Origin: Kribbella antiqua
GTDB taxonomy: Bacteria; Actinomycetota; Actinomycetes; Propionibacteriales; Kribbellaceae
Assembly: GCF_004345665.1 (NCBI RefSeq)
Contig: NZ_SLWR01000010.1
Coordinates: forward strand, 289,686 to 353,685
Direction: 5' to 3'
Length of the DNA stretch: 64,000 nt
The notes under the pieces were generated by a model. It made no database searches and had not been told where the DNA came from. It saw only the letters and a program-made list of their open reading frames with translations. The translations under genes and the position numbers were made by a program. This document shows positions 44,302 through 51,861 of this stretch, in pieces; the first letter of the stretch is position 1, and each line of letters opens with the position of its first letter.

Positions 44302-44648
44302 ACCACCGCCGCTCCCCCGAACCGCTGCTCTGGCTGCTCTTCAGCTCCGGCGGCATGGCCGCCGCGCTCATGGTCCCGATCCTGCTGTTCCTCTTCGGCA
44401 TCGCGATCCCGCTCGACTGGTTCGACCCGTCGTACGACCATCTGTCCGCCGTACTCCACAACTGGATCACCCGCCTGATCCTCTTCGGCCTCTCCGCGCT
44501 GGCCCTCTTCCACTGGGCCCACCGCTTCCGCTACACCCTCTACGACGGCCTCCAACTCAAGCGCTACGGCACCCCCATCGCAGCCCTCTGCTACGGCGGC
44601 GCCGTAGCCGGATCGGTCATCGCAGCAGCCCTCCTACTGACCATCTAG
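44298..44648 (+). CDS. frdD: fumarate reductase membrane anchor FrdD
   Basis: 116 residues, three transmembrane helices. RRSPEPLLWLLFSSGGM closely follows the FrdD pattern of a charged start, EP, W and GG-M. ATG 44298 overlaps the frdC stop by 4 bp. The frame stays open far upstream, but that part is antisense to nothing useful and lies inside frdC. It completes the complex. Confidence 0.9.
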   Translation: MNHRRSPEPLLWLLFSSGGMAAALMVPILLFLFGIAIPLDWFDPSYDHLSAVLHNWITRLILFGLSALALFHWAHRFRYTLYDGLQLKRYGTPIAALCYGGAVAGSVIAAALLLTI

Positions 44649-44680
44649 GGCCGGATGGGGGTCGCGGTGGTTCGGTGACA

Positions 44681-44696
44681 TATGGTCGGCCGCATG
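44681..44696 (+). promoter_or_regulatory. leaderless promoter -10 for cobF
   Basis: TATGGT (44681-44686), 7-nt spacer CGGCCGC, ATG 44694. The identical hexamer and spacing occur at the MFS gene starting at 49191. Confidence 0.5.
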
Positions 44697-45461
44697 CGGG
44701 AGATCGTGGTGATCGGGGTCGGTGCGGGTGATCCGGAGCAGGTGACGATGCAGGCGGTGTCGGCGCTGAACCGGGTCGATGTGTTCTTCGTGCTGGACAA
44801 GGGTGAGGTGAAGCAGGAGCTCGTCGACCTGCGGGAGGAGATCCTGCGCCGGTACGCCAAGGACAAGGAGTACCGGGTCGTCGTCGGGCGTGATCCCGAG
44901 CGGGACCGGAGCAGTTCGGCGTACGTCGAAGCGGTCGACGACTGGCGGCGCCGACGGGCCGATGTGTGCGCGGAGTTGATCGCGTCGAACCTGGGTGAGG
45001 GTCAGGTCGCGGCGTTTCTGGTCTGGGGTGATCCGTCGCTGTACGACAGCACGCTGGCGATCCTGGACGACATCCTGGCGCGCCGTGAGCTGGAGTTCGG
45101 GGTCGAGGTGATTCCGGGGATCAGCAGCGTGTCGACGCTGGCGGCGCGGCACCGGGTCGGGCTCAACCAGGTGGGCCGGCCGATCCAGATCACCACCGGA
45201 CGGCGGCTGGCGAAGGCGTGGCCGGAGGACGTGGACGACGTCGTTGTGATGCTGGACGCGCAGACGGCGTTCACCGAGCACCTCGGGCAGGACGCCGACA
45301 TCTACTGGGGCGCCTACCTCGGCACCCCTGATGAACTCCTCATCTCCGGCCCCCTCCGCGAGGTAGCCCCCGAGATCGAGAAGGTTCGCGCCGAAGCCCG
45401 AGACCGCAAGGGCTGGATCATGGACACCTACCTGCTGAGAAGACACCGCCCCGACGCGTAA
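44694..45461 (+). CDS. cobF: precorrin-6A synthase (deacetylating)
   Basis: 255 residues. The tetrapyrrole-methylase fold shows VIGVGAGDPEQVTMQ (SAM-binding) at the N-terminus, FLVWGDPSLYD, and GRRLAKAWPEDVDD. CobF methylates C1 with loss of acetate in the aerobic corrin route. The start at ATG 44694 is set by the leaderless arrangement; an ATG at 44682 overlaps the -10 box. The other cob genes of the window are 5.3 kb downstream. Confidence 0.93.
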   Translation: MREIVVIGVGAGDPEQVTMQAVSALNRVDVFFVLDKGEVKQELVDLREEILRRYAKDKEYRVVVGRDPERDRSSSAYVEAVDDWRRRRADVCAELIASNLGEGQVAAFLVWGDPSLYDSTLAILDDILARRELEFGVEVIPGISSVSTLAARHRVGLNQVGRPIQITTGRRLAKAWPEDVDDVVVMLDAQTAFTEHLGQDADIYWGAYLGTPDELLISGPLREVAPEIEKVRAEARDRKGWIMDTYLLRRHRPDA

Positions 45462-45465
45462 GAAC

Positions 45466-45482
45466 CGCCGCCTTCGGCGGCG
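45466..45482 (+). terminator. terminator after cobF
   Basis: CGCCGCC-TTC-GGCGGCG is a perfect 7-bp stem with a tight loop, 5 bp past the cobF stop. No T-tract follows. Confidence 0.7.
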
Positions 45483-45583
45483 AGAGCGCGGTGTGAGAAG
45501 GCGTGCCACTTAGACCAAAGGTGTAAGTGGTTTGGCCGGTGGGCTGAGGCGGGGGTGGGGCGGTCTGGTCGAGGCTGCTCGGC

Positions 45584-47143
45584 ATGAGGATCAAACGTAG
45601 GTATGTGCAGTTGGCTACGGCGTTGTCGCTGGTGCTGACTGGGGTGCTGGTGGATGGCGCCGCTGCAGAGAGCGATCCGCCGGCGCAGCAGGACGTCGTA
45701 CGGACTGAAGCCGGCCTGGTGCGCGGCAAGACGACCGGCGAGGCTCGGGTCTTCAACGGAATCCCGTACGCCGCTCCACCGGTCGGAGTACGGCGATGGG
45801 AGGCGCCGCAACCCGTGAAACCGTGGGACGGGGTCCGGCCGGCCGTGGATGTCGCAAGCGCGTGCCCGCAGCAGGCCAATCCGGAGGCGCCGGACGGTTC
45901 CACCACCGAGGACTGCCTCTATCTGAACGTCACCACCCCCGCACAGCCGTCCAGCAAGCCGCGAGCTGTGGTGGTGTGGATCCCTGGTGGCGGGTTCTTC
46001 TCCGGTGCGGGCAGCAGCTATGAGGCGTCGAACTTCGCGACCAGGGGTGACGTCGTCGTCGTGACGGTCAACTACCGGCTGGGGATCTTCGGCTTCTTCG
46101 GTTACCCCGGGCTCAACGGATCCGGCACGTTCGGGATTCAGGATCAGCAGGCGGCGTTGCGGTGGGTGCAGCGGAATGCGCGAGCCTTCGGCGGTGATCC
46201 GCGCAACGTCACCGTGGCAGGCGAGTCCGCCGGCGGCATGAGCGTCTGCGCGCAACTGACCTCCCCCACCGCAACCGGCCTGTTCGCCAAGGCAGTCATG
46301 CAGAGCGGGTCCTGCGCGTTCAACTGGGACGACAACAGCCAGTACCCGGGCCAGACGGCTGACTCCCCCTGGGTGCCAGTCAGCCGCGTCCAGGCCACCG
46401 GCAAGGAGTGGGCCGCCGAGAACACGAGCTGCAAGACCCTTGAATGCCTCCGGTCAGCGAAGTCCGACGTACTCGTGCAGGACACACTGCAGTTCACCCA
46501 GATCGCGTACGGCGGCAGTGCGGTGCTGCCACTGGACCCAGCGAAGGCCATGCGGGCCGGGCTGTTCCACCACGTGCCGATGATCTCCGGCAATAACCAC
46601 GACGAGGCCACACCGTGGCTGGCCGCGTTCGGCGAGATCAAGGACTACAGGCAGCTGGTCACGAACATGGTCGGTGCGGACCAGGCGGCAGCAGTACTAC
46701 GTGAGTACCCGCTCGACCAGTACGACTCAGCAGCCGTGGCGTGGGCCGCAGTCACCACAGACCGGATCTGGTCGTGCACACAGGTCGCCACCGACCGGCA
46801 GGCAGCGCGGCACGTGCCGGTGTACGCCTATGAGTTCGCGGACAAGCACTCGCCACTGGCGCAACCCGGACAGGGCGCTGCACACGCTACTGAACTGCCG
46901 TACCTGTTCAGACTCGGCGGCTACGACCTGCTGACGACAGCAGCACAGCAACGGCTGTCGAACCAGATGATCGACTACTGGACCACCTTCGCCCGTACCG
47001 GCGACCCCAACGGCCCAGACCGACCGCGCTGGGCACCGACCAAGGCTCACACCATCACGGGGCTGGCACTGAACCAAGGCAGCATCCCGCAGGTCAACCT
47101 GACCGCGGAACACCACTGCGCATTCTGGGCAGGTATCAGCTGA
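45584..47143 (+). CDS. secreted type-B carboxylesterase
   Basis: 519 residues with a signal peptide (about 1-29). Family motifs: EDCLYLNV, oxyanion loop GGGFFSGAG, nucleophile GESAGG, acidic member in GNNHDEATPW and His in GAAHATELPYLF. It should hydrolyse carboxylic esters outside the cell; the substrate is unknown. Its last 8 bp overlap the convergent TMEM175-like gene. Confidence 0.92.
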   Translation: MRIKRRYVQLATALSLVLTGVLVDGAAAESDPPAQQDVVRTEAGLVRGKTTGEARVFNGIPYAAPPVGVRRWEAPQPVKPWDGVRPAVDVASACPQQANPEAPDGSTTEDCLYLNVTTPAQPSSKPRAVVVWIPGGGFFSGAGSSYEASNFATRGDVVVVTVNYRLGIFGFFGYPGLNGSGTFGIQDQQAALRWVQRNARAFGGDPRNVTVAGESAGGMSVCAQLTSPTATGLFAKAVMQSGSCAFNWDDNSQYPGQTADSPWVPVSRVQATGKEWAAENTSCKTLECLRSAKSDVLVQDTLQFTQIAYGGSAVLPLDPAKAMRAGLFHHVPMISGNNHDEATPWLAAFGEIKDYRQLVTNMVGADQAAAVLREYPLDQYDSAAVAWAAVTTDRIWSCTQVATDRQAARHVPVYAYEFADKHSPLAQPGQGAAHATELPYLFRLGGYDLLTTAAQQRLSNQMIDYWTTFARTGDPNGPDRPRWAPTKAHTITGLALNQGSIPQVNLTAEHHCAFWAGIS

Positions 47144-47750
47144 CCTGCGCCTGCCGGCGGTTCCAGACCCTCAGCGTGATCGGTGAGAGCAGCAGCAGGA
47201 GCAGAGCGTAGAAGTGGACCCCTGGAACGAAGGCCGCCAGCAGGAAGGCGACCAGGGTCAGCCCGGTCAGCACGAAGGAGCCGATGAGCTCCCGCCGGCT
47301 GACCGGGTCGTCCTGGTGTTCGAGCTCGCGGTGCCCGCTGACCAGCCAGGTGAGCGCGCTCTGGCAGATGCTCAAGGCAAGGATGTTGCCGGCGTACAGA
47401 CCGGCCGTGAACCGGTCACTGTCGTAGCCGGCGACGATCTCGGTCGGGAACGGCAGGATCACGATCATCAGCAGCCAGAGGATGTTCAGCCGCATCACGG
47501 CCGGGGTGTACGCGCGGACATGCTCGAACAGCCGGTGGTGCCCCAGCCAGAAACTCGCGATCACCACGAAGCTCAGCAGGAACGCGTAGATCTGCGTCCA
47601 GTGCTCGGTGACCACCTCGACCGCGTCGAGCCCCTCCGACTTGGACTCCGTCACGACGTCGACCAGCGGCAGGATCAGTAGCGTGACCGCGATGGCGACG
47701 ACCGCATCGGTGAACAGGACCAGCCGGTCGGGGTTCCGCGTTGTACTCAC
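47136..47750 (-). CDS. TMEM175 family (DUF1211) potassium channel-like protein
   Basis: 204 residues from GTG 47750. Six hydrophobic helices; the first carries RLVLFTDAVVAIAVTLL, the FSDAVxAIAxT signature of prokaryotic TMEM175 channels (here F-T-D). These form K+-permeable tetramers. A TACTCT hexamer 8 nt upstream of the GTG suggests leaderless expression; a TTG at 47759 is a weaker alternative. Confidence 0.88.
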   Translation of the reverse strand: MSTTRNPDRLVLFTDAVVAIAVTLLILPLVDVVTESKSEGLDAVEVVTEHWTQIYAFLLSFVVIASFWLGHHRLFEHVRAYTPAVMRLNILWLLMIVILPFPTEIVAGYDSDRFTAGLYAGNILALSICQSALTWLVSGHRELEHQDDPVSRRELIGSFVLTGLTLVAFLLAAFVPGVHFYALLLLLLSPITLRVWNRRQAQVS

Positions 47751-47769
47751 GGCCGACAAGAGTAAGCCA

Positions 47770-49191
47770 TCAGTTTCGGCGGAGGGTGAGGGACAGGAGG
47801 AGGGCTGCGAGGACGAAGGCGACTGCGCCGAGCCAGGCGGCGCCGTAGCCGTCGCGGAGCGCGAGTACGTCGGTTGCGCCTTCGCCCAGGCGACTGGTCG
47901 TGGTGGATGCCGCCAGAGTGGCCAGTACGGCGGTTCCGACTGCGGCGCCGGCTTGTTGCGCGGTGTTGTTCAGACCGGAGGCCAGTCCGGCATCGCCTGG
48001 TTCCGCGCCGGACATTGCGAGCATGATCGCGGCTGGGATGGCCGCGCCGATACCGAGGCCGAGGAGTGCCAGCGCCGGTGCGACGTTGACGACGTACGAG
48101 CCGTTGACGGGTGCCTGGCTGATCCAGAGCAGGCCGACCAGGAGGATAGTCAGGCCCGCAGCCAGTGTCGTGCGTGAGCCGAAGCGGACCGTCAGGCGCG
48201 GCACGACCCAGAGTGACATGACGGCGTTCGTCAGCGGCGCGGGGAGGAACGCCAGACCAGTCATCAGCGAGTCGTAGCCCAGCACCCGCTGCACATACAG
48301 CGCGGTCGTGAACTGGAAGCCAAAGCCCGCCGCGAACAGCAGGAGCACCACAACGTTGGCCACTGTCACCTGCCGCTTGCGGAAGATGTGCAGTGCGAGC
48401 AGCGGGTTCGCGATGCGCGCCTGCCGCAGTACGAACGCCGCCAGCAGTGCCACGGACACCACTGCGAGCACAAGCGTGCGTGGCAGCGAGGCATCCGGCT
48501 CTGAGGTCTGGACGATCGTGTAGACACCAAGCGAGAGCCCAGCGGTCACCAGTACGGCGCCCAGCACGTCTGCACCCCTGCCGAGCCCCAGCCCGTTCTG
48601 ACGAGCCAGCAGCTGTACGGCGAACAGCAGCGACACCAGGCCGATCGGAACGTTGATCAGGAAAGCCCAGTGCCAGCCGATCGTCTGGGTGATCACACCG
48701 CCGACAATGAGGCCGATCGACGCACCGGCAGCCGCAGTGAAGCTGTAGACGCCCATAGCCCGCGCCCGCTCACCCGGAGCCGGGAACAGGCCGACGATCA
48801 TGCCAAGGATCACTGCGGAGGCCAGCGCACCACCGACGCCCTGCAGGAAGCGCCCGGCGATCAGTAGCTCGGCACTGTTGGCCACGCCGCACAGGAGCGA
48901 GGCCGCGGTGAACAGGCCGAGGCCGGCGAGGAAGACTCGTTTGCTGCCGATCAGGTCACCAACACGCCCGGCCAGCAGGAGCAGGCCGGCGAAGGCGATC
49001 AGGTACGAGTTCATCACCCAGGCCAGACCGGCCTGCGAGAAGCCGAGGTCCTCCTGGATCGTCGGCAGCGCGACGGTCACCACTGTGCCGTCGAGGATGA
49101 TCATCAGCTGCATCACACACAACACGATCAGAGCTTTCACGCGGCCCCGGGCAGCGTGGCCGATCGCAGGAGTTGCCGAAGTGGTCGTCAT
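47770..49191 (-). CDS. DHA2-type MFS efflux transporter
   Basis: 473 residues, about 14 transmembrane helices. IILDGTVVTVALPTIQEDLG (motif D1), GRVGDLIGSKRVFLAGL (motif A) and AGASIGLIVGGV (motif C of antiporters) identify a drug:H+ antiporter of the EmrB/QacA type. The ATG at 49191 is the leaderless start (TATGGT 7 nt upstream). It lies 48 bp from the marR stop, with a dyad between, so it is probably repressed by that MarR. Confidence 0.92.
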   Translation of the reverse strand: MTTTSATPAIGHAARGRVKALIVLCVMQLMIILDGTVVTVALPTIQEDLGFSQAGLAWVMNSYLIAFAGLLLLAGRVGDLIGSKRVFLAGLGLFTAASLLCGVANSAELLIAGRFLQGVGGALASAVILGMIVGLFPAPGERARAMGVYSFTAAAGASIGLIVGGVITQTIGWHWAFLINVPIGLVSLLFAVQLLARQNGLGLGRGADVLGAVLVTAGLSLGVYTIVQTSEPDASLPRTLVLAVVSVALLAAFVLRQARIANPLLALHIFRKRQVTVANVVVLLLFAAGFGFQFTTALYVQRVLGYDSLMTGLAFLPAPLTNAVMSLWVVPRLTVRFGSRTTLAAGLTILLVGLLWISQAPVNGSYVVNVAPALALLGLGIGAAIPAAIMLAMSGAEPGDAGLASGLNNTAQQAGAAVGTAVLATLAASTTTSRLGEGATDVLALRDGYGAAWLGAVAFVLAALLLSLTLRRN

Positions 49192-49204
49192 GAGAACGAC
49201 CATA
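49189..49204 (-). promoter_or_regulatory. leaderless promoter -10 for the DHA2 transporter
   Basis: On the minus strand TATGGT (49199-49204), 7-nt spacer CGTTCTC, ATG 49191. The MarR-type dyad at 49207-49230 covers the -35 side, a position suited to repression. Confidence 0.5.
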
Positions 49205-49206
49205 AC

Positions 49207-49230
49207 AGATAGTTTGGTAGCGGACTATCT
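49207..49230. promoter_or_regulatory. probable MarR operator
   Basis: AGATAGT (49207-49213) and ACTATCT (49224-49230) form a perfect 7-bp inverted repeat with a 10-bp centre. It lies between the marR stop and the MFS start, directly upstream of the MFS -10 box. Half-site spacing fits a winged-helix dimer. Confidence 0.6.
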
Positions 49231-49239
49231 CTTTGCGGA

Positions 49240-49722
49240 TCAGCTTGCCCGTTGCCGTGCCCGTCGTACGGGCTGAGCCTCGACGGGCGTGGACAGGTGG
49301 CCGCCGACGAGCTGCGCGAGGGCGTTGACGAAGGGCTGGCGCTGACCGGCGGCGAGCGCTTCCAGCGCCTCGGCGTGGACGCGGTCGACGATCCGCTGGC
49401 CTTCGTGCGCGATCTTGGCGCCGGCCTCGGTGACGGCGATTATGCGGGCCCGGCGATCCGTGGCGGACGGTTTGCGCTCGGCGTACCCGGCCTTCTCGAG
49501 CGCGTCGACGGTGACGACCATGGTGGTCTTGTCCATGTAGGAGAGCTCGGCGATCTGGATCTGGGTCCGCTCGGCCTCGAGCGCGTGCCGCAGGACGCAC
49601 TGCATCCGCAGCGTCAGGCCAACCTCGGCCAGCGCGGCGGAGAGCTGGGTTTCGAGGACGTGCCCGGCGTGGGTGAGGTAGCCGGTGAGGTCGGGAACCG
49701 TGCGCGGTGGAGTCTTCGCCAT
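49240..49722 (-). CDS. MarR family transcriptional regulator
   Basis: 160 residues. The winged helix is visible in IAELSYMDKTTMVVTVDALEK (recognition helix) and the wing ERKPSATDRRARIIAVTEAG with the conserved DRR. It probably represses the downstream efflux gene. ATG 49722 has TAGCCT 7 nt upstream, again leaderless. It is read in the same direction as the MFS gene. Confidence 0.92.
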   Translation of the reverse strand: MAKTPPRTVPDLTGYLTHAGHVLETQLSAALAEVGLTLRMQCVLRHALEAERTQIQIAELSYMDKTTMVVTVDALEKAGYAERKPSATDRRARIIAVTEAGAKIAHEGQRIVDRVHAEALEALAAGQRQPFVNALAQLVGGHLSTPVEAQPVRRARQRAS

Positions 49723-49735
49723 AGGACCAAGGCTA
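49720..49735 (-). promoter_or_regulatory. leaderless promoter -10 for marR
   Basis: On the minus strand TAGCCT (49730-49735), 7-nt spacer TGGTCCT, ATG 49722. Confidence 0.5.
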
Positions 49736-49846
49736 CCGCGGGATTATCTCAAGCCAGACGATCTGCTTCCGGACGGATCACCGCCCACCGACAAACCTGA
49801 GTCGCGAGAAAGCGACGTGGTGGTTGCGAGAGTACGGCGATGTCGC

Positions 49847-50030
49847 GAACCCGCCAGTGTGCAGGCGCGTGAGGCGGCCACTGTGCTGTTCACGTCGTCC
49901 TTCCAGGCGATGCTCTCCACTGGTGCCCTGCTCGGCGGACTGGTCGTGGACGCGTGGTCGGTGTCGGTGGCGATGGTGTGCGGCGGCGTCTGCGCCCTGC
50001 TGACCACCGGCGTGCTGCTGTGGTCCAGGA
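49847..50030 (+). pseudogene. C-terminal remnant of an MFS transporter
   Basis: The plus-strand frame reads ASVQAREAATVLFTSSF, then GALLGGLVVDAWSVSVAMV and CALLTTGVLLWSR: the last two helices of an arabinose-efflux-type MFS protein. No start or upstream transporter sequence precedes it; the region 5' of it down to 49736 has no recognisable content. The frame then runs on into cobG. I read it as a decayed gene whose end now holds the cobG promoter. Confidence 0.6.
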
Positions 50031-50039
50031 CAGGGGACG

Positions 50040-50054
50040 TAGCATCGCGGGATG
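50040..50054 (+). promoter_or_regulatory. leaderless promoter -10 for cobG
   Basis: TAGCAT (50040-50045), 6-nt spacer CGCGGG, ATG 50052. I see no cobalamin-riboswitch box between here and marR, so the operon would start directly at the coding sequence. Confidence 0.5.
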
Positions 50055-51233
50055 ACCAGGATGGTGAAGGACCGGTGCCCTGGGGTTCTGACGGTCCACG
50101 AGGCGGCTGATGGCGGGCTGGCTCGGGTGCGCGTGGTCGGCGGGCTGCTGAGCGGTCAGCAGCTCGAGGTACTGCGAGTGGCCGCCGGCGAGCTGGGGGA
50201 CGGGAAGCTGGAGCTGACCTCACGGGGAAACGTGCAGGTCAGAGGGCTGAAGGCGGACGGACCGCGGGAGCTGTCGGAGCGGTTGTACGACGCCGGACTG
50301 CTGCCGTCCATCACCCACGAGCGGGTCCGGAACATCCTCGCCTCTCCCCTGTCCGGACTCGACGAGCAGAGCCGGTACGACGTTCTGCCCGTGGCGGCTG
50401 AGCTGGATCGGGAGCTGTGCGCGCGGCCCGGGCTGGCTGAGCTGCCTGGTCGGTTCCTGTTCGCACTGGACGACGGGCGCGGCGATCTGGCCGGAGTCCA
50501 GGCCGATGTCGCCGTACGCGCGCTGGACGGGCGTGAGGCCGTCCTGTACGTCGGAGGGCGCGAGGCGCGCGTGAGCTGGGCCGACGCGGCCCAGTTGATG
50601 GTTTCGGCCGCGGAGGTGTTTCTAGCCGAGCGAGAGCAGGCGTGGCGGGTGGCTGAGCTGGACGACGGAGGTGACAGGATCCTCGGCCGGCTCGGGCTCG
50701 AGACCTGGAGCGCCGGAGAGGCTGACCGCGGGGCGGTGGACGCCGGAGAGGCGGGTCGCGGGGCAGTCGCCGGCGGCGAGGCCGGGCCGAGCGGGGTCCC
50801 CACAGGACCGCACCTGCAGGTTGACGGCAGGACAGCGCTGGTAGTGACGGTGCCGCTCGGGAGTCTTGGCGCCGAGCAGGCTGAAGTGCTCCAGCACGTC
50901 AGCAGCGGGGAGATCAGGCTCACGCCGTGGCGGTCCGTCGTACTGCCTGGGCTGGAGAACGACCTCACTGAGCGGCTGGAGGAGGTTGGGTTGGTCACAA
51001 AGGCCGATTCGCCGTGGAACGGTGTGACAGCGTGTGCGGGGCAGCCCGGTTGCGCGAAGGCGCTTGCCGACGTACGCGCGGATGCACGCCGGGTCACGCC
51101 ACGGCTTCCCCGGCACCAAAGGCCAATGCATTGGTCGGGTTGTGAACGGCGATGCGGCAAGCCGGCCGGCGAGTTCGTCGATGTGCTTGCTCTGGGCAAC
51201 GGATATGTGATCGACGGTGAGGGACTGCAGTGA
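50052..51233 (+). CDS. cobG: precorrin-3B synthase
   Basis: 393 residues, sulfite/nitrite-reductase-like fold. Ferredoxin-like half domains recur (LELTSRGNVQVRGL and IRLTPWRSVVLPGL). The C-terminal [4Fe-4S] cysteines are in CAGQPGCAKAL and HWSGCERRCGKP. CobG hydroxylates precorrin-3A with O2, marking the aerobic route. A linker near residues 222-250 repeats AGEAxRGAV. The stop overlaps the cobH GTG by 4 bp. Confidence 0.9.
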   Translation: MTRMVKDRCPGVLTVHEAADGGLARVRVVGGLLSGQQLEVLRVAAGELGDGKLELTSRGNVQVRGLKADGPRELSERLYDAGLLPSITHERVRNILASPLSGLDEQSRYDVLPVAAELDRELCARPGLAELPGRFLFALDDGRGDLAGVQADVAVRALDGREAVLYVGGREARVSWADAAQLMVSAAEVFLAEREQAWRVAELDDGGDRILGRLGLETWSAGEADRGAVDAGEAGRGAVAGGEAGPSGVPTGPHLQVDGRTALVVTVPLGSLGAEQAEVLQHVSSGEIRLTPWRSVVLPGLENDLTERLEEVGLVTKADSPWNGVTACAGQPGCAKALADVRADARRVTPRLPRHQRPMHWSGCERRCGKPAGEFVDVLALGNGYVIDGEGLQ

Positions 51234-51859
51234 GCTACGAGTACGTCAAGGATGGCGCGGAGATCTACCGGCGGTCGTTCGCTACGATCCGCGCCGAGGC
51301 AGCGCTCGACGATCTCCCGGCCGACCTCGCGCAGGTCGCCGTACGGATGATCCACGCCTGCGGGATGACGGATCTGGTCAAGGACCTCGAAGCATCCGAG
51401 AACGTCGTCAAGAACGCCAGAGCCGCCTTGCACAACGGCGCGCCGATCCTGTGCGACGCGCAGATGGTTGCCGCCGGCATCACCCGGCGCCGGCTGCCGG
51501 CAAACAACGAAGTGGTCTGCACACTGCACGATCCAAGGGTTCCTGAGCTGGCAAGACACCACGAAACCACCCGAAGCGCCGCAGCCGTCGACCTGTGGAC
51601 GGACAAACTCGAAGGCTCGGTCGTTGCTATCGGCAACGCCCCGACCACGCTCTTCCGGCTGCTCGAAGTGATCGCGAACGGCGCCCCGAGGCCAGCCGCG
51701 GTCCTCGGGATCCCGGTCGGCTTCATCGGTGCCGCCGAGTCCAAGGACGCACTGGCCGCAAACGACCTCGGCCTGGAATACCTGGTTGTCAAAGGCCGCC
51801 GGGGCGGCAGCGCGATCACCGCAGCCGCCATCAACGCAATCGCAAGCGAGGCGGAGTGA
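51230..51859 (+). CDS. cobH: precorrin-8X methylmutase
   Basis: 209 residues. The catalytic His is in VRMIHACGMTD; GAPILCDAQMVAAGI and AIGNAPTTLFRLLE are family motifs. It moves a methyl group from C11 to C12, giving hydrogenobyrinic acid. The GTG start overlaps cobG by 4 bp, and cobIJ starts 2 bp after its stop. Confidence 0.95.
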   Translation: MSYEYVKDGAEIYRRSFATIRAEAALDDLPADLAQVAVRMIHACGMTDLVKDLEASENVVKNARAALHNGAPILCDAQMVAAGITRRRLPANNEVVCTLHDPRVPELARHHETTRSAAAVDLWTDKLEGSVVAIGNAPTTLFRLLEVIANGAPRPAAVLGIPVGFIGAAESKDALAANDLGLEYLVVKGRRGGSAITAAAINAIASEAE

Positions 51860-51861
51860 CT

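Noticed and set aside
49736..50051. Cobalamin riboswitch before cobG
   Set aside because: A GCCACTG-like string occurs, but inside the MFS remnant and without a recognisable B12 box or folding context. A covariance-model search would settle it.
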